Below, piece by piece: positions 44,713-53,677 of a stretch of DNA of 64,000 nt. The stretch comes from Pseudomonas putida (GTDB lineage: Bacteria; Pseudomonadota; Gammaproteobacteria; Pseudomonadales; Pseudomonadaceae). The stretch is from NCBI RefSeq assembly GCF_005080685.1, contig NZ_CP039371.1, positions 434,001 through 498,000 of the forward strand, given 5' to 3'. A program made the position numbers and the translations under genes. Every line of letters starts with the position of its first letter. Position 1 is the stretch's first letter. The notes beneath the pieces are model-generated. The model worked only from the letters and a program-made list of their open reading frames with translations, did not search any database and had not been told where the DNA came from.

Positions 44713-44792
44713 CCGGCCCTTTCGTGGGCAAGCCCGCGCCTACACGATCACCGCCGTCCCTGTAGGAGCGGGCTTGCCCGCGAAAGGGCCGG
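44713..44792. repeat. REP pair with diverged left arm
   Basis: Arms 44713-44744 and 44761-44792 are complementary except for two positions in the left arm (CGTGGG for CGCGGG, GCGCC for GCTCC). GCGGGCAAGCCCGC class, between the ModE-like gene and srkA. Confidence 0.8.
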
Positions 44793-44802
44793 TACAGACA
44801 AC

Positions 44803-45567
44803 TTACGCCGGCACCCCCAGCAAAACAAAGGATGGATGAAACTGAACCCGAACCTCGTTGCCCTCGACCACCGCCTGGCTCTGGAGCCAATCCGCCTCGG
44901 CGAACGCACACAGCGTCTGCCCATTGCCCAACGCCAGCCGAACCTCACTCGGGCCCTGGGCATCCGCCAACACCTGCTCGACCGTCGCCCCCAGCACATT
45001 GCTGCCCGCCTCGGGCACATCTCCAACCCCCAGCACCTGCACCCAGCCCGCCTTGAGCAAGGCCACCACCGTGGTGCCCAGGGTCAGCTCCAGGCGTGAG
45101 GTGCTGTCGTGGGTAATCAGCGCATCGATCTCCAGCCCTCCGGCCAAGGCCAGGCTCACCCGATCATGCCGGCCCTCGCGGCGCAGCCCGCTGACCTGGC
45201 CCTGCAGCTGGTTGCGGGCGCTGGTGCGCAGCATCAGGCGACCGAGCAGGTCGAGGTCGCTGGATTGCTCGGCGGCTTCGAGCATCTGTGTTTGCAAGGA
45301 TTGCAGCCGCTGGTAGAGGCGCAGCACCCGTTCACCCTCCGCCGACAGCTGCGCGCCGCCGCCACCGCGGCCACCGGTACTGCGCTCGACCAGGGGGCGG
45401 CTGGCCAGGTTGTTCAGCTCGTCGATGGCGTCCCAGGCAGCTTTGTAGCTGATGCCGGCGGCCTTGGCGGCGCGGGTGATCGAGCCTTGCTCGGCGATGT
45501 GCTGGAGCAGGGCGATGCGCTGTGGTCGGCGGGCGATGTGCTGGGTAAGCAGTGAAGGCAAGGACAT
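44803..45567 (-). CDS. ModE-like molybdate-responsive regulator
   Basis: A 254-residue protein. The N-terminal winged helix (about 1-115) has the ModE pattern RIALLQHIAEQGSITRAAKA and YKAAWDAIDELNN. Two TOBE/Mop molybdate-binding domains follow (about 120-190, SARNQLQGQV; and about 195-254). Length and domain order match ModE, which represses molybdate transport genes when molybdate is bound. No mod transporter is in the window, so targets lie elsewhere. ATG at 45567 (MSLPSLLTQH) preferred over one three codons earlier. Confidence 0.83.
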   Translation of the reverse strand: MSLPSLLTQHIARRPQRIALLQHIAEQGSITRAAKAAGISYKAAWDAIDELNNLASRPLVERSTGGRGGGGAQLSAEGERVLRLYQRLQSLQTQMLEAAEQSSDLDLLGRLMLRTSARNQLQGQVSGLRREGRHDRVSLALAGGLEIDALITHDSTSRLELTLGTTVVALLKAGWVQVLGVGDVPEAGSNVLGATVEQVLADAQGPSEVRLALGNGQTLCAFAEADWLQSQAVVEGNEVRVQFHPSFVLLGVPA

Positions 45568-45597
45568 GGGCGGCACGGGTCAGGGTTCGATGAGCAA

Positions 45598-46335
45598 TCA
45601 TACATGGCCAGGCTTTGCCGTACGCGCCAGGCAGTACACATCGACCCGGCGCGCTCCGGCCTTGCGCAACAACTCGGCGATGGCCCGCGCCGTCGCCCCC
45701 GTGGTCATGACGTCATCGATCAGGGCAACGTGTCTATCGGTAAGCAGGTGCCCTGGCGCCAGTGCGAAGGCCCCGCGCAGATTGCCTTGCCTGGCGCGGG
45801 CATCCAGGCTCTGCTGCGCAGGCGTGTCGCGGGTGCGCAGCAGCATGCTCTGGTCACAGCTGAGCGACAGTTGGCTCGCCAGCCAGCGCGCCAGCATCGC
45901 CGCTTGATTGAAGCCCCGCTCGCGTAGCCGGCGCCTGGCCAGCGGCACGGTCAGCAGCAGTTGTGGGCGAGGCAGGCCTTCAGCGTAGCGGTGGCGCAGT
46001 GCATGCCCGAGCATTTCGGCCAGCAAGCGGCCCAAGGGCCATTGGCCGTTGTGCTTGAAGCGGCTGATCAGGGTGTCAAGCGGAAAACCGTAGTGCCAGG
46101 GCGCCACGACCTGGTCGAAGGCGGGTGGCCGGCGGCTGCACTGGGCGCAGGTCAGGCCGGCCAGCGGCAGGGGCAAAGCGCAGCGCAGGCATTGTTCCTC
46201 CAGCCAGGGCAGCTCCTGCTCGCAGGCGATGCAGAGCGGGTAGGGCTGTTCGGCGAGCGCGTCGCAGAGCAAACAGTATTGGTTGCTATTTGTACACTTG
46301 TAAACCAGTGCTTTAAGGTGTGGTTGACAGTTCAT
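45598..46335 (-). CDS. ComF-family phosphoribosyltransferase-like protein
   Basis: A 245-residue ComF protein. An N-terminal zinc-ribbon-like region has four Cys pairs (CLLC, LCIAC, CLRC, CAQC, about residues 21-68). The C-terminal PRTase domain has the PRPP loop LIDDVMTTGAT (about 199-209). ComF is needed for DNA uptake in transformable bacteria; in Pseudomonas the role is untested. The first codons overlap the BirA-type operator of the divergent bioB gene, so the ComF N-terminus is constrained by it or starts later. Confidence 0.82.
   Translation of the reverse strand: MNCQPHLKALVYKCTNSNQYCLLCDALAEQPYPLCIACEQELPWLEEQCLRCALPLPLAGLTCAQCSRRPPAFDQVVAPWHYGFPLDTLISRFKHNGQWPLGRLLAEMLGHALRHRYAEGLPRPQLLLTVPLARRRLRERGFNQAAMLARWLASQLSLSCDQSMLLRTRDTPAQQSLDARARQGNLRGAFALAPGHLLTDRHVALIDDVMTTGATARAIAELLRKAGARRVDVYCLARTAKPGHV
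46298..46330. promoter_or_regulatory. BirA-type biotin operator at the bioB promoter
   Basis: TTGTAAACC (46298-46306), 15 bp, then GGTTGACAG (46322-46330). This fits the gammaproteobacterial BirA pattern TTGTAAACC-N15-GGTTTACAA with two changes in the right half. A perfect -35 TTGACA (46324-46329) lies inside that half, so biotinyl-AMP-BirA binding would block bioB transcription. Confidence 0.8.
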
Positions 46336-46423
46336 AGGCCTTCCATGACTATGCGAGCTATCCGTGATGCGCTGGCGGGTTTTCCGTGTCGGCGCCAGCT
46401 ACAGCCTAAACAAGGAAACGCCG

Positions 46424-47482
46424 ATGAGCGCCAGCACAACTGCAACAACACGTCACGACTGGTCCCTGGCCGAGGTCAAGGCGCTGTTCCAGCAACCGTT
46501 CAATGACCTGCTGTTCCAGGCGCAGACCGTGCACCGCGCGCACTTCGACGCCAATCGCGTGCAGGTTTCGACGCTGCTGTCGATCAAGACCGGCGCTTGC
46601 CCGGAGGATTGCAAATATTGTCCGCAGTCCGGCCACTACAACACCGGGCTGGAAAAACAGAAGCTGATGGAAGTGCAGAAGGTGCTGGAAGAGGCCGCCC
46701 GGGCCAAGGCCATCGGGTCGACGCGCTTCTGCATGGGCGCCGCCTGGAAACACCCTTCGGCCAAGGACATGCCCTACGTGCTGGAGATGGTCAAAGGGGT
46801 CAAGGCCATGGGCCTGGAAACCTGCATGACCCTCGGCAAGCTCGATCAGGAGCAGACCGCCGCCCTGGCCCAGGCCGGCCTGGACTACTACAACCACAAC
46901 CTCGACACCTCGCCGGAGTTCTACGGCAGCATCATCACCACCCGCACCTACGGCGAGCGCCTGCAGACCCTGGCCTACGTGCGCGATGCGGGGATGAAGA
47001 TCTGCTCCGGCGGCATCCTTGGCATGGGCGAGTCGCTGGACGACCGTGCCGGCCTGCTGATCCAACTGGCCAACCTGCCAGAGCACCCGGAGTCGGTGCC
47101 GATCAACATGCTGGTCAAGGTCGCCGGCACCCCGTTGGCCGAGGAAGAGGATGTCGACCCGTTCGACTTCATCCGCATGCTGGCGGTGGCCCGTATCCTC
47201 ATGCCCAAATCGCACGTGCGCCTGTCCGCCGGTCGTGAGCAGATGAACGAGCAGATGCAGGCACTGGCCTTCATGGCCGGGGCCAACTCGATCTTCTACG
47301 GCGAGAAGCTGCTGACCACTGCCAACCCGCAGGCCGACAAGGACATGCAGCTGTTCGCCCGCCTGGGTATCAAGCCCGAAGCGCGTGAGGAGCATGCCGA
47401 CGAAGTGCACCAGGCCGCGATCGAGCAGGCCCTGGTCGAGCAACGCAGCAGCGAGCTGTTCTACGACGCAGCCAGCGCCTGA
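46424..47482 (+). CDS. bioB: Biotin synthase
   Basis: A 352-residue radical-SAM enzyme that inserts sulfur into dethiobiotin. The SAM cluster motif is in [13 protein letters not shown] (about 51-63); the downstream residues for the [2Fe-2S] auxiliary cluster are present in [10 protein letters not shown] and ETCMTLG. ATG at 46424 ([13 protein letters not shown]) with AAGGAA upstream; an upstream in-frame ATG has no ribosome site. First gene of bioBFHCD, 1 bp from bioF. Confidence 0.96.
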   Translation: MSASTTATTRHDWSLAEVKALFQQPFNDLLFQAQTVHRAHFDANRVQVSTLLSIKTGACPEDCKYCPQSGHYNTGLEKQKLMEVQKVLEEAARAKAIGSTRFCMGAAWKHPSAKDMPYVLEMVKGVKAMGLETCMTLGKLDQEQTAALAQAGLDYYNHNLDTSPEFYGSIITTRTYGERLQTLAYVRDAGMKICSGGILGMGESLDDRAGLLIQLANLPEHPESVPINMLVKVAGTPLAEEEDVDPFDFIRMLAVARILMPKSHVRLSAGREQMNEQMQALAFMAGANSIFYGEKLLTTANPQADKDMQLFARLGIKPEAREEHADEVHQAAIEQALVEQRSSELFYDAASA

Positions 47483-47483
47483 C

Positions 47484-48656
47484 ATGGCCTTCGACCTGTC
47501 GGCGCGCCTGGCCGAACGGCGCGCCGCGGACCTGTATCGGCAGCGGCCGCTGTTGCAGAGCCCGCAAGGGCCGCAGGTGGTCGTCGATGGCCAGCCGTTG
47601 CTGGCCTTCTGCAGCAACGATTACCTGGGCCTGGCCAACCACCCCGAGGTGATCGCCGCGTGGCAGGCCGGTGCCGAGCGCTGGGGGGTGGGCGGTGGCG
47701 CCTCGCATCTGGTGATTGGCCACAGCACCCCGCATCACCAGGTCGAGGAAGCCTTGGCCGAATTGACCGGGCGCCCGCGTGCGCTGCTGTTCTCCACCGG
47801 CTACATGGCCAATCTCGGCGCCATCACCGCGCTGGTGGGGCAGGGCGATACGGTGCTGCAGGACCGCCTCAACCATGCCTCGCTGCTCGACGGTGGTTTG
47901 CTCAGCGGTGCCCGCTTCAGCCGCTACCTGCATAATGATGCGGCCAGCCTGCAGAGCCGCCTGGCCAAGGCCAGCGGCAACACCCTGGTGGTGACCGATG
48001 GCGTATTCAGCATGGACGGCGACCTGGCCGATTTGCCGGCGCTGGCCGAGGTGACGCAAGCCCATGGCGCCTGGATGATGGTCGACGACGCCCATGGCCT
48101 GGGTACGCTGGGTGCCAATGGCGGCGGTATCGTCGAGCACTTTGGCCTGGGTATCGACCAGGTGCCGGTGTTGATCGGTACGCTGGGCAAGGCCTGCGGC
48201 ACCGCCGGTGCGTTCGTCGCCGGCAGCGATGAACTGATCGAGGCGCTGGTGCAGTTCGCCCGGCCCTACATCTACACCACCAGCCAGCCGCCGGCCTTGG
48301 CCTGCGCCACCTTGAAAAGCCTGGAACTGTTGCGCGTCGAGCGTTGGCGCCGCGAACACCTGGCCGCGCTGATCCGCCAGTTCCGCCAGGGCGCCGAGCA
48401 AATCGGCCTGCAGCTGATGGACAGCCCTACGCCGATCCAGCCGATCCTGATCGGCAGCAGCGCACAGGCGTTGCGCCTGTCGCAGATGCTGCGCGAGCGC
48501 GGCCTGCTGGTGACCGCGATTCGCCCGCCGACCGTGCCCGCTGGCGGCGCACGGCTGCGCGTCACGCTCACCGCCGCGCACAGTGAGGCGCAGGTGCAGC
48601 TATTGTTGAATGCATTGGCCGAGTGTTATCCACCGTTGGAGTCCGCCGATGCGTAA
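47484..48656 (+). CDS. bioF: 8-amino-7-oxononanoate synthase
   Basis: A 390-residue PLP enzyme joining pimeloyl-ACP and L-alanine. [13 protein letters not shown] (about 36-48), [17 protein letters not shown] (about 170-186), [10 protein letters not shown] and the PLP-Lys in [11 protein letters not shown] (about 236) are all present. The ATG lies 1 bp after the bioB stop. Its end overlaps bioH by 8 bp. Confidence 0.96.
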   Translation: MAFDLSARLAERRAADLYRQRPLLQSPQGPQVVVDGQPLLAFCSNDYLGLANHPEVIAAWQAGAERWGVGGGASHLVIGHSTPHHQVEEALAELTGRPRALLFSTGYMANLGAITALVGQGDTVLQDRLNHASLLDGGLLSGARFSRYLHNDAASLQSRLAKASGNTLVVTDGVFSMDGDLADLPALAEVTQAHGAWMMVDDAHGLGTLGANGGGIVEHFGLGIDQVPVLIGTLGKACGTAGAFVAGSDELIEALVQFARPYIYTTSQPPALACATLKSLELLRVERWRREHLAALIRQFRQGAEQIGLQLMDSPTPIQPILIGSSAQALRLSQMLRERGLLVTAIRPPTVPAGGARLRVTLTAAHSEAQVQLLLNALAECYPPLESADA

Positions 48657-49380
48657 CCGAGTCATTCTATTGCCCGGCTGGGGGCTGGGCACTGCTTCCC
48701 TGGAGCCACTGGCCGCCAGCCTGCGGGCCCAGGATGCGCGCCTGCGGGTCGACCTGATGGCACTGCCGGAGCTGGCCGAGGCCGACGTGCAGGCCTGGGT
48801 CGATCACCTCGACCGGCATCTTCCCACCGATGCCTGGCTTGGCGGCTGGTCGTTCGGCGGGATGCTCGCCAGCGAACTGGCGCGCAAGCGCGGCGACCAT
48901 TGCTGTGGCCTGCTGACGCTGGCCAGCAATCCGAGTTTCGTGGCGCGGCCGGACTGGCCCCACGGCATGGCCGAAGACACCTTCGGGACTTTCCTCGATG
49001 GTTGCCGCAGTCACACTCAGGTCACCCTCAAGCGTTTCCGCACCCTGTGCAGCGACGGCGCGCAGCAGCCGCGCACCTTGCTGCGGCAACTGGGCGTGGG
49101 GGTGCCGGACACCGATCCGCTGTACCTGGCGACCGGCCTGCAAGTGTTGGCCCAACTGGACACCCGCGCCGCGTTGGAGGCCTACGCCGGCCCGCAGTTG
49201 CACCTGTTCGCCGGCAGCGATGCGCTGGTGCCGCCTGGCGCGGCGAAGGCATTGAGCGAGTTGTTGCCGGATGTCGAAGTCGGCCTGGTCGAAGACAGTT
49301 CCCACGCGTTCCTGCTGGAATACCCACAGGAACTGGCTACGGGTATCAAGAGTTTCCTGCATGAGAGTGGCGATGACTGA
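48649..49380 (+). CDS. bioH: Pimeloyl-ACP methyl ester carboxylesterase
   Basis: A 243-residue alpha/beta hydrolase that removes the methyl group protecting pimeloyl-ACP. Nucleophile Ser in [11 protein letters not shown] (about 74), Asp in [10 protein letters not shown] (about 190) and His in SHAFLLEYP (about 218). It overlaps bioF and bioC by 8 bp each, so translation is coupled. Combination with bioC identifies the BioC-BioH route to pimelate. Confidence 0.93.
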   Translation: MRNRVILLPGWGLGTASLEPLAASLRAQDARLRVDLMALPELAEADVQAWVDHLDRHLPTDAWLGGWSFGGMLASELARKRGDHCCGLLTLASNPSFVARPDWPHGMAEDTFGTFLDGCRSHTQVTLKRFRTLCSDGAQQPRTLLRQLGVGVPDTDPLYLATGLQVLAQLDTRAALEAYAGPQLHLFAGSDALVPPGAAKALSELLPDVEVGLVEDSSHAFLLEYPQELATGIKSFLHESGDD

Positions 49381-50191
49381 CCTTTCCCGTCCGACCCTGC
49401 CCGGCACGTTGCCGGACAAGCGCCAGGTGGCGGCTTCTTTTTCACGCGCGGCAGGCAGCTACGACAGCGTCGCGGCCCTGCAGCGCGCAGTCGGCGTGAG
49501 CCTGCTCGAACAGCTGCCTGAAGACCTGCAGCCCTCGTGCTGGGTGGACCTGGGCAGTGGCACCGGCTTTTTCAGCCGGGCACTTGCCGAGCGCTATGCG
49601 CAGGGCAGCGGTGTGGCCGTGGATATCGCCGAAGGCATGCTGCGCCATGCCCGTGGTGTGCAGGGTGGCGCGCGCTACCACGTGGCCGGGGATGCCGAGC
49701 GCCTGCCGCTTCGCGACGAGAGTGTCGACCTGGTGTTCACCAGCCTGGCCGTGCAGTGGTGCAGCCAGTTCGCCAGCGTGCTGGCGGAGGCCCGGCGGGT
49801 GCTGCGTCCTGGTGGCGTACTGGCGTTCAGCAGCCTGTGTGTCGGCACCCTCGACGAACTGCGGGCGAGCTGGCAGGCGGTGGATGGCATGGTGCATGTC
49901 AATCGCTTCCGCCATTTCGAGGACTACCAGCGCCTATGCGCCGCCAGTGGGCTGCAACAGCTCGAGCTGCAACGTCGGGCCCATGTGCTGCATTACCCCG
50001 ACGTTCGCAGCCTGACCCACGAGCTGAAGGCGCTGGGGGCACACAACCTCAACCCCGGACGGCCATCGGGCCTGACCGGTCGCGCGCGCATGCAGGGATT
50101 GCTGCAAGCGTATGAGGCGTTTCGCCAGGAGCAAGGGCTGCCAGCCACCTACCAGGTGGTCTATGGTGTGATGCGCAAGCCATTGCTGTGA
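49373..50191 (+). CDS. bioC: Malonyl-ACP O-methyltransferase
   Basis: A 272-residue class I SAM methyltransferase that starts pimelate synthesis by methylating malonyl-[20 protein letters not shown] (about 18-34) is the BioC N-terminal signature; the SAM-binding glycine motif is [11 protein letters not shown] (about 59-69). Start set by overlap with bioH and the conserved N-terminus. Nine bp before bioD. Confidence 0.94.
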   Translation: MTDLSRPTLPGTLPDKRQVAASFSRAAGSYDSVAALQRAVGVSLLEQLPEDLQPSCWVDLGSGTGFFSRALAERYAQGSGVAVDIAEGMLRHARGVQGGARYHVAGDAERLPLRDESVDLVFTSLAVQWCSQFASVLAEARRVLRPGGVLAFSSLCVGTLDELRASWQAVDGMVHVNRFRHFEDYQRLCAASGLQQLELQRRAHVLHYPDVRSLTHELKALGAHNLNPGRPSGLTGRARMQGLLQAYEAFRQEQGLPATYQVVYGVMRKPLL

Positions 50192-50200
50192 GGGATTGAG

Positions 50201-50881
50201 ATGACTCAAGCGTATTTCATCGCCGGGACCGATACCGATGTGGGCAAGACCACCATCGCTGCGGGCTTGCTGCACGCGGCGCGTTTGCAGGGGCTGAGCA
50301 CGCTGGGCGCGAAGCCGGTGGCGTCGGGCTGCACGATGACGCCCAAAGGGCTGCGTAACAGCGATGCCCAGGCACTGATCGACGAAAGCACGATCAAGCT
50401 GCCTTATGAACAGGTCAATCCGTTCGCCTTCGAGCCCGCCATCGCACCCCATGTGGCGGCGCGTGAGGCGGGGGTCACGCTTGCCATGCCAGCCCTGCTG
50501 ACGGCAATGCGTAACGTGCTGCAACAAAATGCCGATTTCACCCTGATCGAGGGCGCGGGTGGCTGGCGCGTGCCGTTGTCGGGGCTGGAGAACCTCTCCG
50601 ACCTCGCCATCGCCTTGCGCTTGCCGGTCATCCTGGTGGTTGGCGTGCGCCTGGGCTGCATCAGCCATGCCTTGCTCAGCGCCGAGGCGATCGAGCGCGA
50701 TGGGCTGCAACTGGCCGGCTGGGTGGCGAACATCATCGAGCCGCGCACTTCGCGGCTGGAGGAGAACCTGGCGAGCCTGGCCGAGCGCTTGCCGGCACCT
50801 TGCCTGGGGCGTGTGCCCAAGCTCAAGCAGGCCAACGCGGACTCGGTGGCCGAGCACCTGCAGCTGGATCTTCTGGATTAG
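50201..50881 (+). CDS. bioD: Dethiobiotin synthetase
   Basis: A 226-residue ATP-dependent ligase closing the ureido ring. P-loop in GTDTDVGKTTIAAGLL (about 8-23), substrate Lys in KPVASG (about 38) and EGAGGWRVPL (about 115-124) are intact. Last gene of the cluster; bioA is not adjacent. Confidence 0.95.
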   Translation: MTQAYFIAGTDTDVGKTTIAAGLLHAARLQGLSTLGAKPVASGCTMTPKGLRNSDAQALIDESTIKLPYEQVNPFAFEPAIAPHVAAREAGVTLAMPALLTAMRNVLQQNADFTLIEGAGGWRVPLSGLENLSDLAIALRLPVILVVGVRLGCISHALLSAEAIERDGLQLAGWVANIIEPRTSRLEENLASLAERLPAPCLGRVPKLKQANADSVAEHLQLDLLD

Positions 50882-51028
50882 CAGGTTCCTGCCCCGGCCC
50901 TTTCGCGGGTACAGGAATACCCCTTGCCTATCAGATGGCACTGAGCCATTAGGGATTTAAACGGGTCTTTTCTCCCCTGGCCTGCTTTAATTGCCGTTGT
51001 TCACAGCCAGTGTCATTGGAGTCCTGAC

Positions 51029-51325
51029 ATGGAAATCACCGGCAGCACTGCCTACTACGCCGGCCTCAGCGCCATCCAGAGCGGCCAGCAGCGGGTCGAC
51101 CAGGCCGCGAGCAACATCGCCAATGCCACGGTCGAGCGCGCCGCCACCAGCCAGTCCAGCGACTATCAGGCCGAGCGCCTGCGTTCGGTCGACCGCAGCC
51201 AGCAACTGGACCTTGCCACCGATACCGTGCAGATGGCGCTTGGCAAGCAGGAGGTCGAACTTGGCGTGAGCGTCGCCAAGGCCTCCGACGAAATGCTTGG
51301 GCGTTTCATCGATACCTACGCCTGA
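51029..51325 (+). CDS. 98-residue protein resembling fused flagellar-rod N- and C-termini
   Basis: Small cytosolic-looking protein with no signal peptide. Residues 10-35 (YYAGLSAIQSGQQRVDQAASNIANAT) resemble the N-terminal helix motif of flagellar rod/hook proteins (GLSAxQxxLDxIAxNIANxxT), here quoted in parts: GLSAIQSG and ASNIANAT. The end (SVAKASDEMLGRFID, about 80-94) resembles the C-terminal TADEMLxxLI motif of the same proteins. The intervening rod domain is missing, so it looks like a minimal coiled-coil pair. It corresponds by position to a conserved hypothetical gene between bioD and the acyl-CoA dehydrogenases in other Pseudomonas. No flagellar genes are nearby. Function unknown. 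Confidence 0.7.
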   Translation: MEITGSTAYYAGLSAIQSGQQRVDQAASNIANATVERAATSQSSDYQAERLRSVDRSQQLDLATDTVQMALGKQEVELGVSVAKASDEMLGRFIDTYA

Positions 51326-51345
51326 TCCACCTAAATCACCGCCGA

Positions 51346-51440
51346 CCCCTGTAGGAGCGGGTTACCCGCGAATGCGTCAGTTCAGACACTTCTGTATGTC
51401 TGGAAGGGCCCTTTCGCGGGTAAACCCGCTCCTACAGGGG
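51346..51440. repeat. REP pair, GCGGGTAAACCCGC class
   Basis: Left arm 51346-51372 lacks one T relative to the right arm (51413-51440). It takes up a third of the 302-bp gap 51326-51627; the rest holds the promoter below. Confidence 0.8.
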
Positions 51441-51513
51441 TTTTGCTGTTTGTCCTGAAACGGCGTGGCAACAATGACATCTTCCCCGGCACAAATGGCA
51501 CCAGCGTGCCGGC

Positions 51514-51557
51514 TTGACATCGAACGGAGCTAAACGTAAGTTTCAAACAACTGTTTG
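51514..51557 (+). promoter_or_regulatory. Promoter with PsrA-type operator for the acyl-CoA dehydrogenase
   Basis: TTGACA at 51514-51519, 17 bp, then TAAGTT (51537-51542) as a weak -10. Directly after it CAAAC-AACT-GTTTG (51544-51557) is a perfect match to the PsrA consensus (C/G)AAAC-N2-4-GTTT(G/C). PsrA is the TetR-family repressor of beta-oxidation genes released by long-chain fatty acyl ligands. Its position over the start site fits repression. Confidence 0.75.
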
Positions 51558-51627
51558 ACCGAAAGCCGGCAAGAGCTGGTTGGTACCTGCGGTCTCCCCA
51601 CCGGACTCATTACAGAGGTTCATCGCA

Positions 51628-53433
51628 ATGCCTGATTACAAAGCCCCCTTGCGTGATATTCGCTTCGTCCGTGACGAGCTGCTCGGCTATGAGGCGCACT
51701 ATCAGAGCCTGCCGGGTTGCCAGGACGCCACGCCCGACATGGTCGACGCGATCCTCGAGGAAGGCGCGAAGTTCTGTGAGCAGGTGCTGGCACCGCTGAA
51801 CCGCGTCGGCGATCTCGAAGGCTGCACCTGGAGCGAGTCGGGCGTGACCACGCCGACCGGCTTCAAGCAGGCCTACCAGCAGTTCGTCGAAGGCGGCTGG
51901 CCGAGCCTGGCGCATGACGTCGAGCATGGCGGCCAAGGCCTGCCGGAGTCGCTGGGCCTGGCCATCAGCGAGATGGTCGGCGAGTCGAACTGGTCGTGGG
52001 GCATGTACCCGGGGCTGTCCCATGGCGCGATGAACACCTTGTCGGCGCACGGTACTGCCGAGCAGCAGGACACCTACCTGAGCAAGCTGGTCACCGGCGA
52101 GTGGACCGGCACCATGTGCCTGACCGAACCTCACTGCGGTACCGACCTGGGCATGCTGCGTACCAAGGCCGAGCCGCAAGCTGACGGTTCCTACAAGGTT
52201 TCTGGCACCAAGATCTTCATCTCGGCCGGTGAGCACGACATGGCCGACAACATCGTGCACATCGTCCTGGCTCGCCTGCCGGATGCACCGGCCGGTACCA
52301 AAGGCATTTCGCTGTTCATCGTGCCCAAGTTCCTGCCTAACGGCGAAGGCGGCGTCGGTGAGCGCAACGCCGTGAGCTGTGGCTCGCTCGAACACAAGAT
52401 GGGCATCCACGGCAACGCCACCTGCGTGATGAACTTCGACGGCGCCACCGGCTTCCTGATCGGCCCGGCCAACAAAGGCCTGAACTGCATGTTCACCTTC
52501 ATGAACACCGCGCGCCTGGGCACCGCCTTGCAGGGCCTGGCCCATGCCGAGGTGGCCTTCCAGGGTGGCCTGAAATACGCCCGCGAGCGCCTGCAGATGC
52601 GTTCGCTGACCGGCCCCAAGGCACCGGAAAAAGCCGCCGACCCGATCATCGTCCATCCGGATGTGCGGCGCATGCTGCTGACCATGAAGGCGTTCGCCGA
52701 AGGCAACCGCGCCATGGTCTATTTCACCGCCAAGCAAGTCGATATCGTCAAGTACAGCCAGGACGAGGAAGAGCGCAAGAAGGCCGATGCTCTGCTGGCG
52801 TTCATGACGCCGATCGCCAAGGCATTCATGACCGAGGTGGGCTTCGAGTCGGCCAACCACGGCGTGCAGATCTACGGCGGCCACGGCTTCATCGCCGAAT
52901 GGGGCATGGAGCAGAACGTGCGCGACAGCCGTATCTCCATGCTGTACGAAGGCACCACCGGCATCCAGGCCCTCGACCTGCTCGGGCGCAAGGTGCTGAT
53001 GACCCAGGGCGAGGCGCTCAAGGGCTTCACCAAGATCGTGCACAAGTTCTGCCTGGCCCAGGAAGGCAATGAAGCGGTCAAGGAGTTCGTCGAGCCACTG
53101 GCGGCGCTGAACAAGGAGTGGGGCGAGCTGACCATGAAAGTGGGCATGGCCGCCATGAAGGACCGCGAGGAGGTGGGCGCTGCATCGGTGGATTACCTGA
53201 TGTACTCCGGCTACGCCTGCCTGGCCTACTTCTGGGCCGACATCGCCCGCCTGGCGGCCGAGAAGCTTGCCGCCGGCACCAGCGAGGAGGGCTTCTACAC
53301 CGCCAAGCTGCAGACCGCACGCTTCTACTTCCAGCGCATCCTGCCACGCACCCGCACCCACGTGGCCGCGATGCTGTCGGGCGCCGGCAACCTGATGTCG
53401 ATGAAGGAAGAGGACTTCGGTCTCTCCATCTAA
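51628..53433 (+). CDS. Acyl-CoA dehydrogenase (FadE-type, PA0506-like)
   Basis: A 601-residue FAD enzyme for the first step of beta-oxidation. It has the extra N-terminal segment of this subfamily (YKAPLRDIRFVRDEL), the core dehydrogenase domains (GTMCLTEPHCGTDLGML, about 164-180; FISAGEHD), the catalytic Glu in MLYEGTTGIQALDL (about 440-453) and a C-terminal AcylCoA_DH_C domain. Position after the 98-residue gene and bio cluster matches P. aeruginosa PA0506 (FadE1), a PsrA target. Chain-length preference cannot be read here; the P. putida counterpart has been linked to phenylacyl-CoA oxidation. ATG with AGAGG upstream; ends before a strong terminator. Confidence 0.9.
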   Translation: MPDYKAPLRDIRFVRDELLGYEAHYQSLPGCQDATPDMVDAILEEGAKFCEQVLAPLNRVGDLEGCTWSESGVTTPTGFKQAYQQFVEGGWPSLAHDVEHGGQGLPESLGLAISEMVGESNWSWGMYPGLSHGAMNTLSAHGTAEQQDTYLSKLVTGEWTGTMCLTEPHCGTDLGMLRTKAEPQADGSYKVSGTKIFISAGEHDMADNIVHIVLARLPDAPAGTKGISLFIVPKFLPNGEGGVGERNAVSCGSLEHKMGIHGNATCVMNFDGATGFLIGPANKGLNCMFTFMNTARLGTALQGLAHAEVAFQGGLKYARERLQMRSLTGPKAPEKAADPIIVHPDVRRMLLTMKAFAEGNRAMVYFTAKQVDIVKYSQDEEERKKADALLAFMTPIAKAFMTEVGFESANHGVQIYGGHGFIAEWGMEQNVRDSRISMLYEGTTGIQALDLLGRKVLMTQGEALKGFTKIVHKFCLAQEGNEAVKEFVEPLAALNKEWGELTMKVGMAAMKDREEVGAASVDYLMYSGYACLAYFWADIARLAAEKLAAGTSEEGFYTAKLQTARFYFQRILPRTRTHVAAMLSGAGNLMSMKEEDFGLSI

Positions 53434-53454
53434 GCCCTGCTTCGGTTGTAGCGA

Positions 53455-53488
53455 AACCCGCCTGCCCTCACCGGCAGGCGGGTTTTTT
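53455..53488 (+). terminator. Terminator after the first acyl-CoA dehydrogenase
   Basis: AACCCGCCTGCC (53455-53466) pairs with GGCAGGCGGGTT (53473-53484), loop of 6, followed by TTTT. It isolates this gene from the diguanylate cyclase. The following 190 bp to 53677 show no further element. Confidence 0.92.
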
Positions 53489-53677
53489 GCGCTTTGGCGA
53501 CCGGCCAAGTCTCGCACCTCCAGCAGGCGCCGACGTGCCGGCGATCGATCGCGCAGAAAAACCTCAAGCCGAGCCAACCCGCTGCCGTTAACCCAGCAAC
53601 ATATTCATCTATTCACGTGTGCTGCCGATGAAGTAAGGGCACAATGCCATTATTGATCTGCCGGGTCGGAGATTCCC

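Noticed and set aside
51494..51512. Sigma-54-like TGGCAC...TGCC upstream of the first acyl-CoA dehydrogenase
   Set aside because: The -12 element lacks TTGC and a perfect sigma-70 -35 TTGACA lies just downstream in front of the PsrA site.
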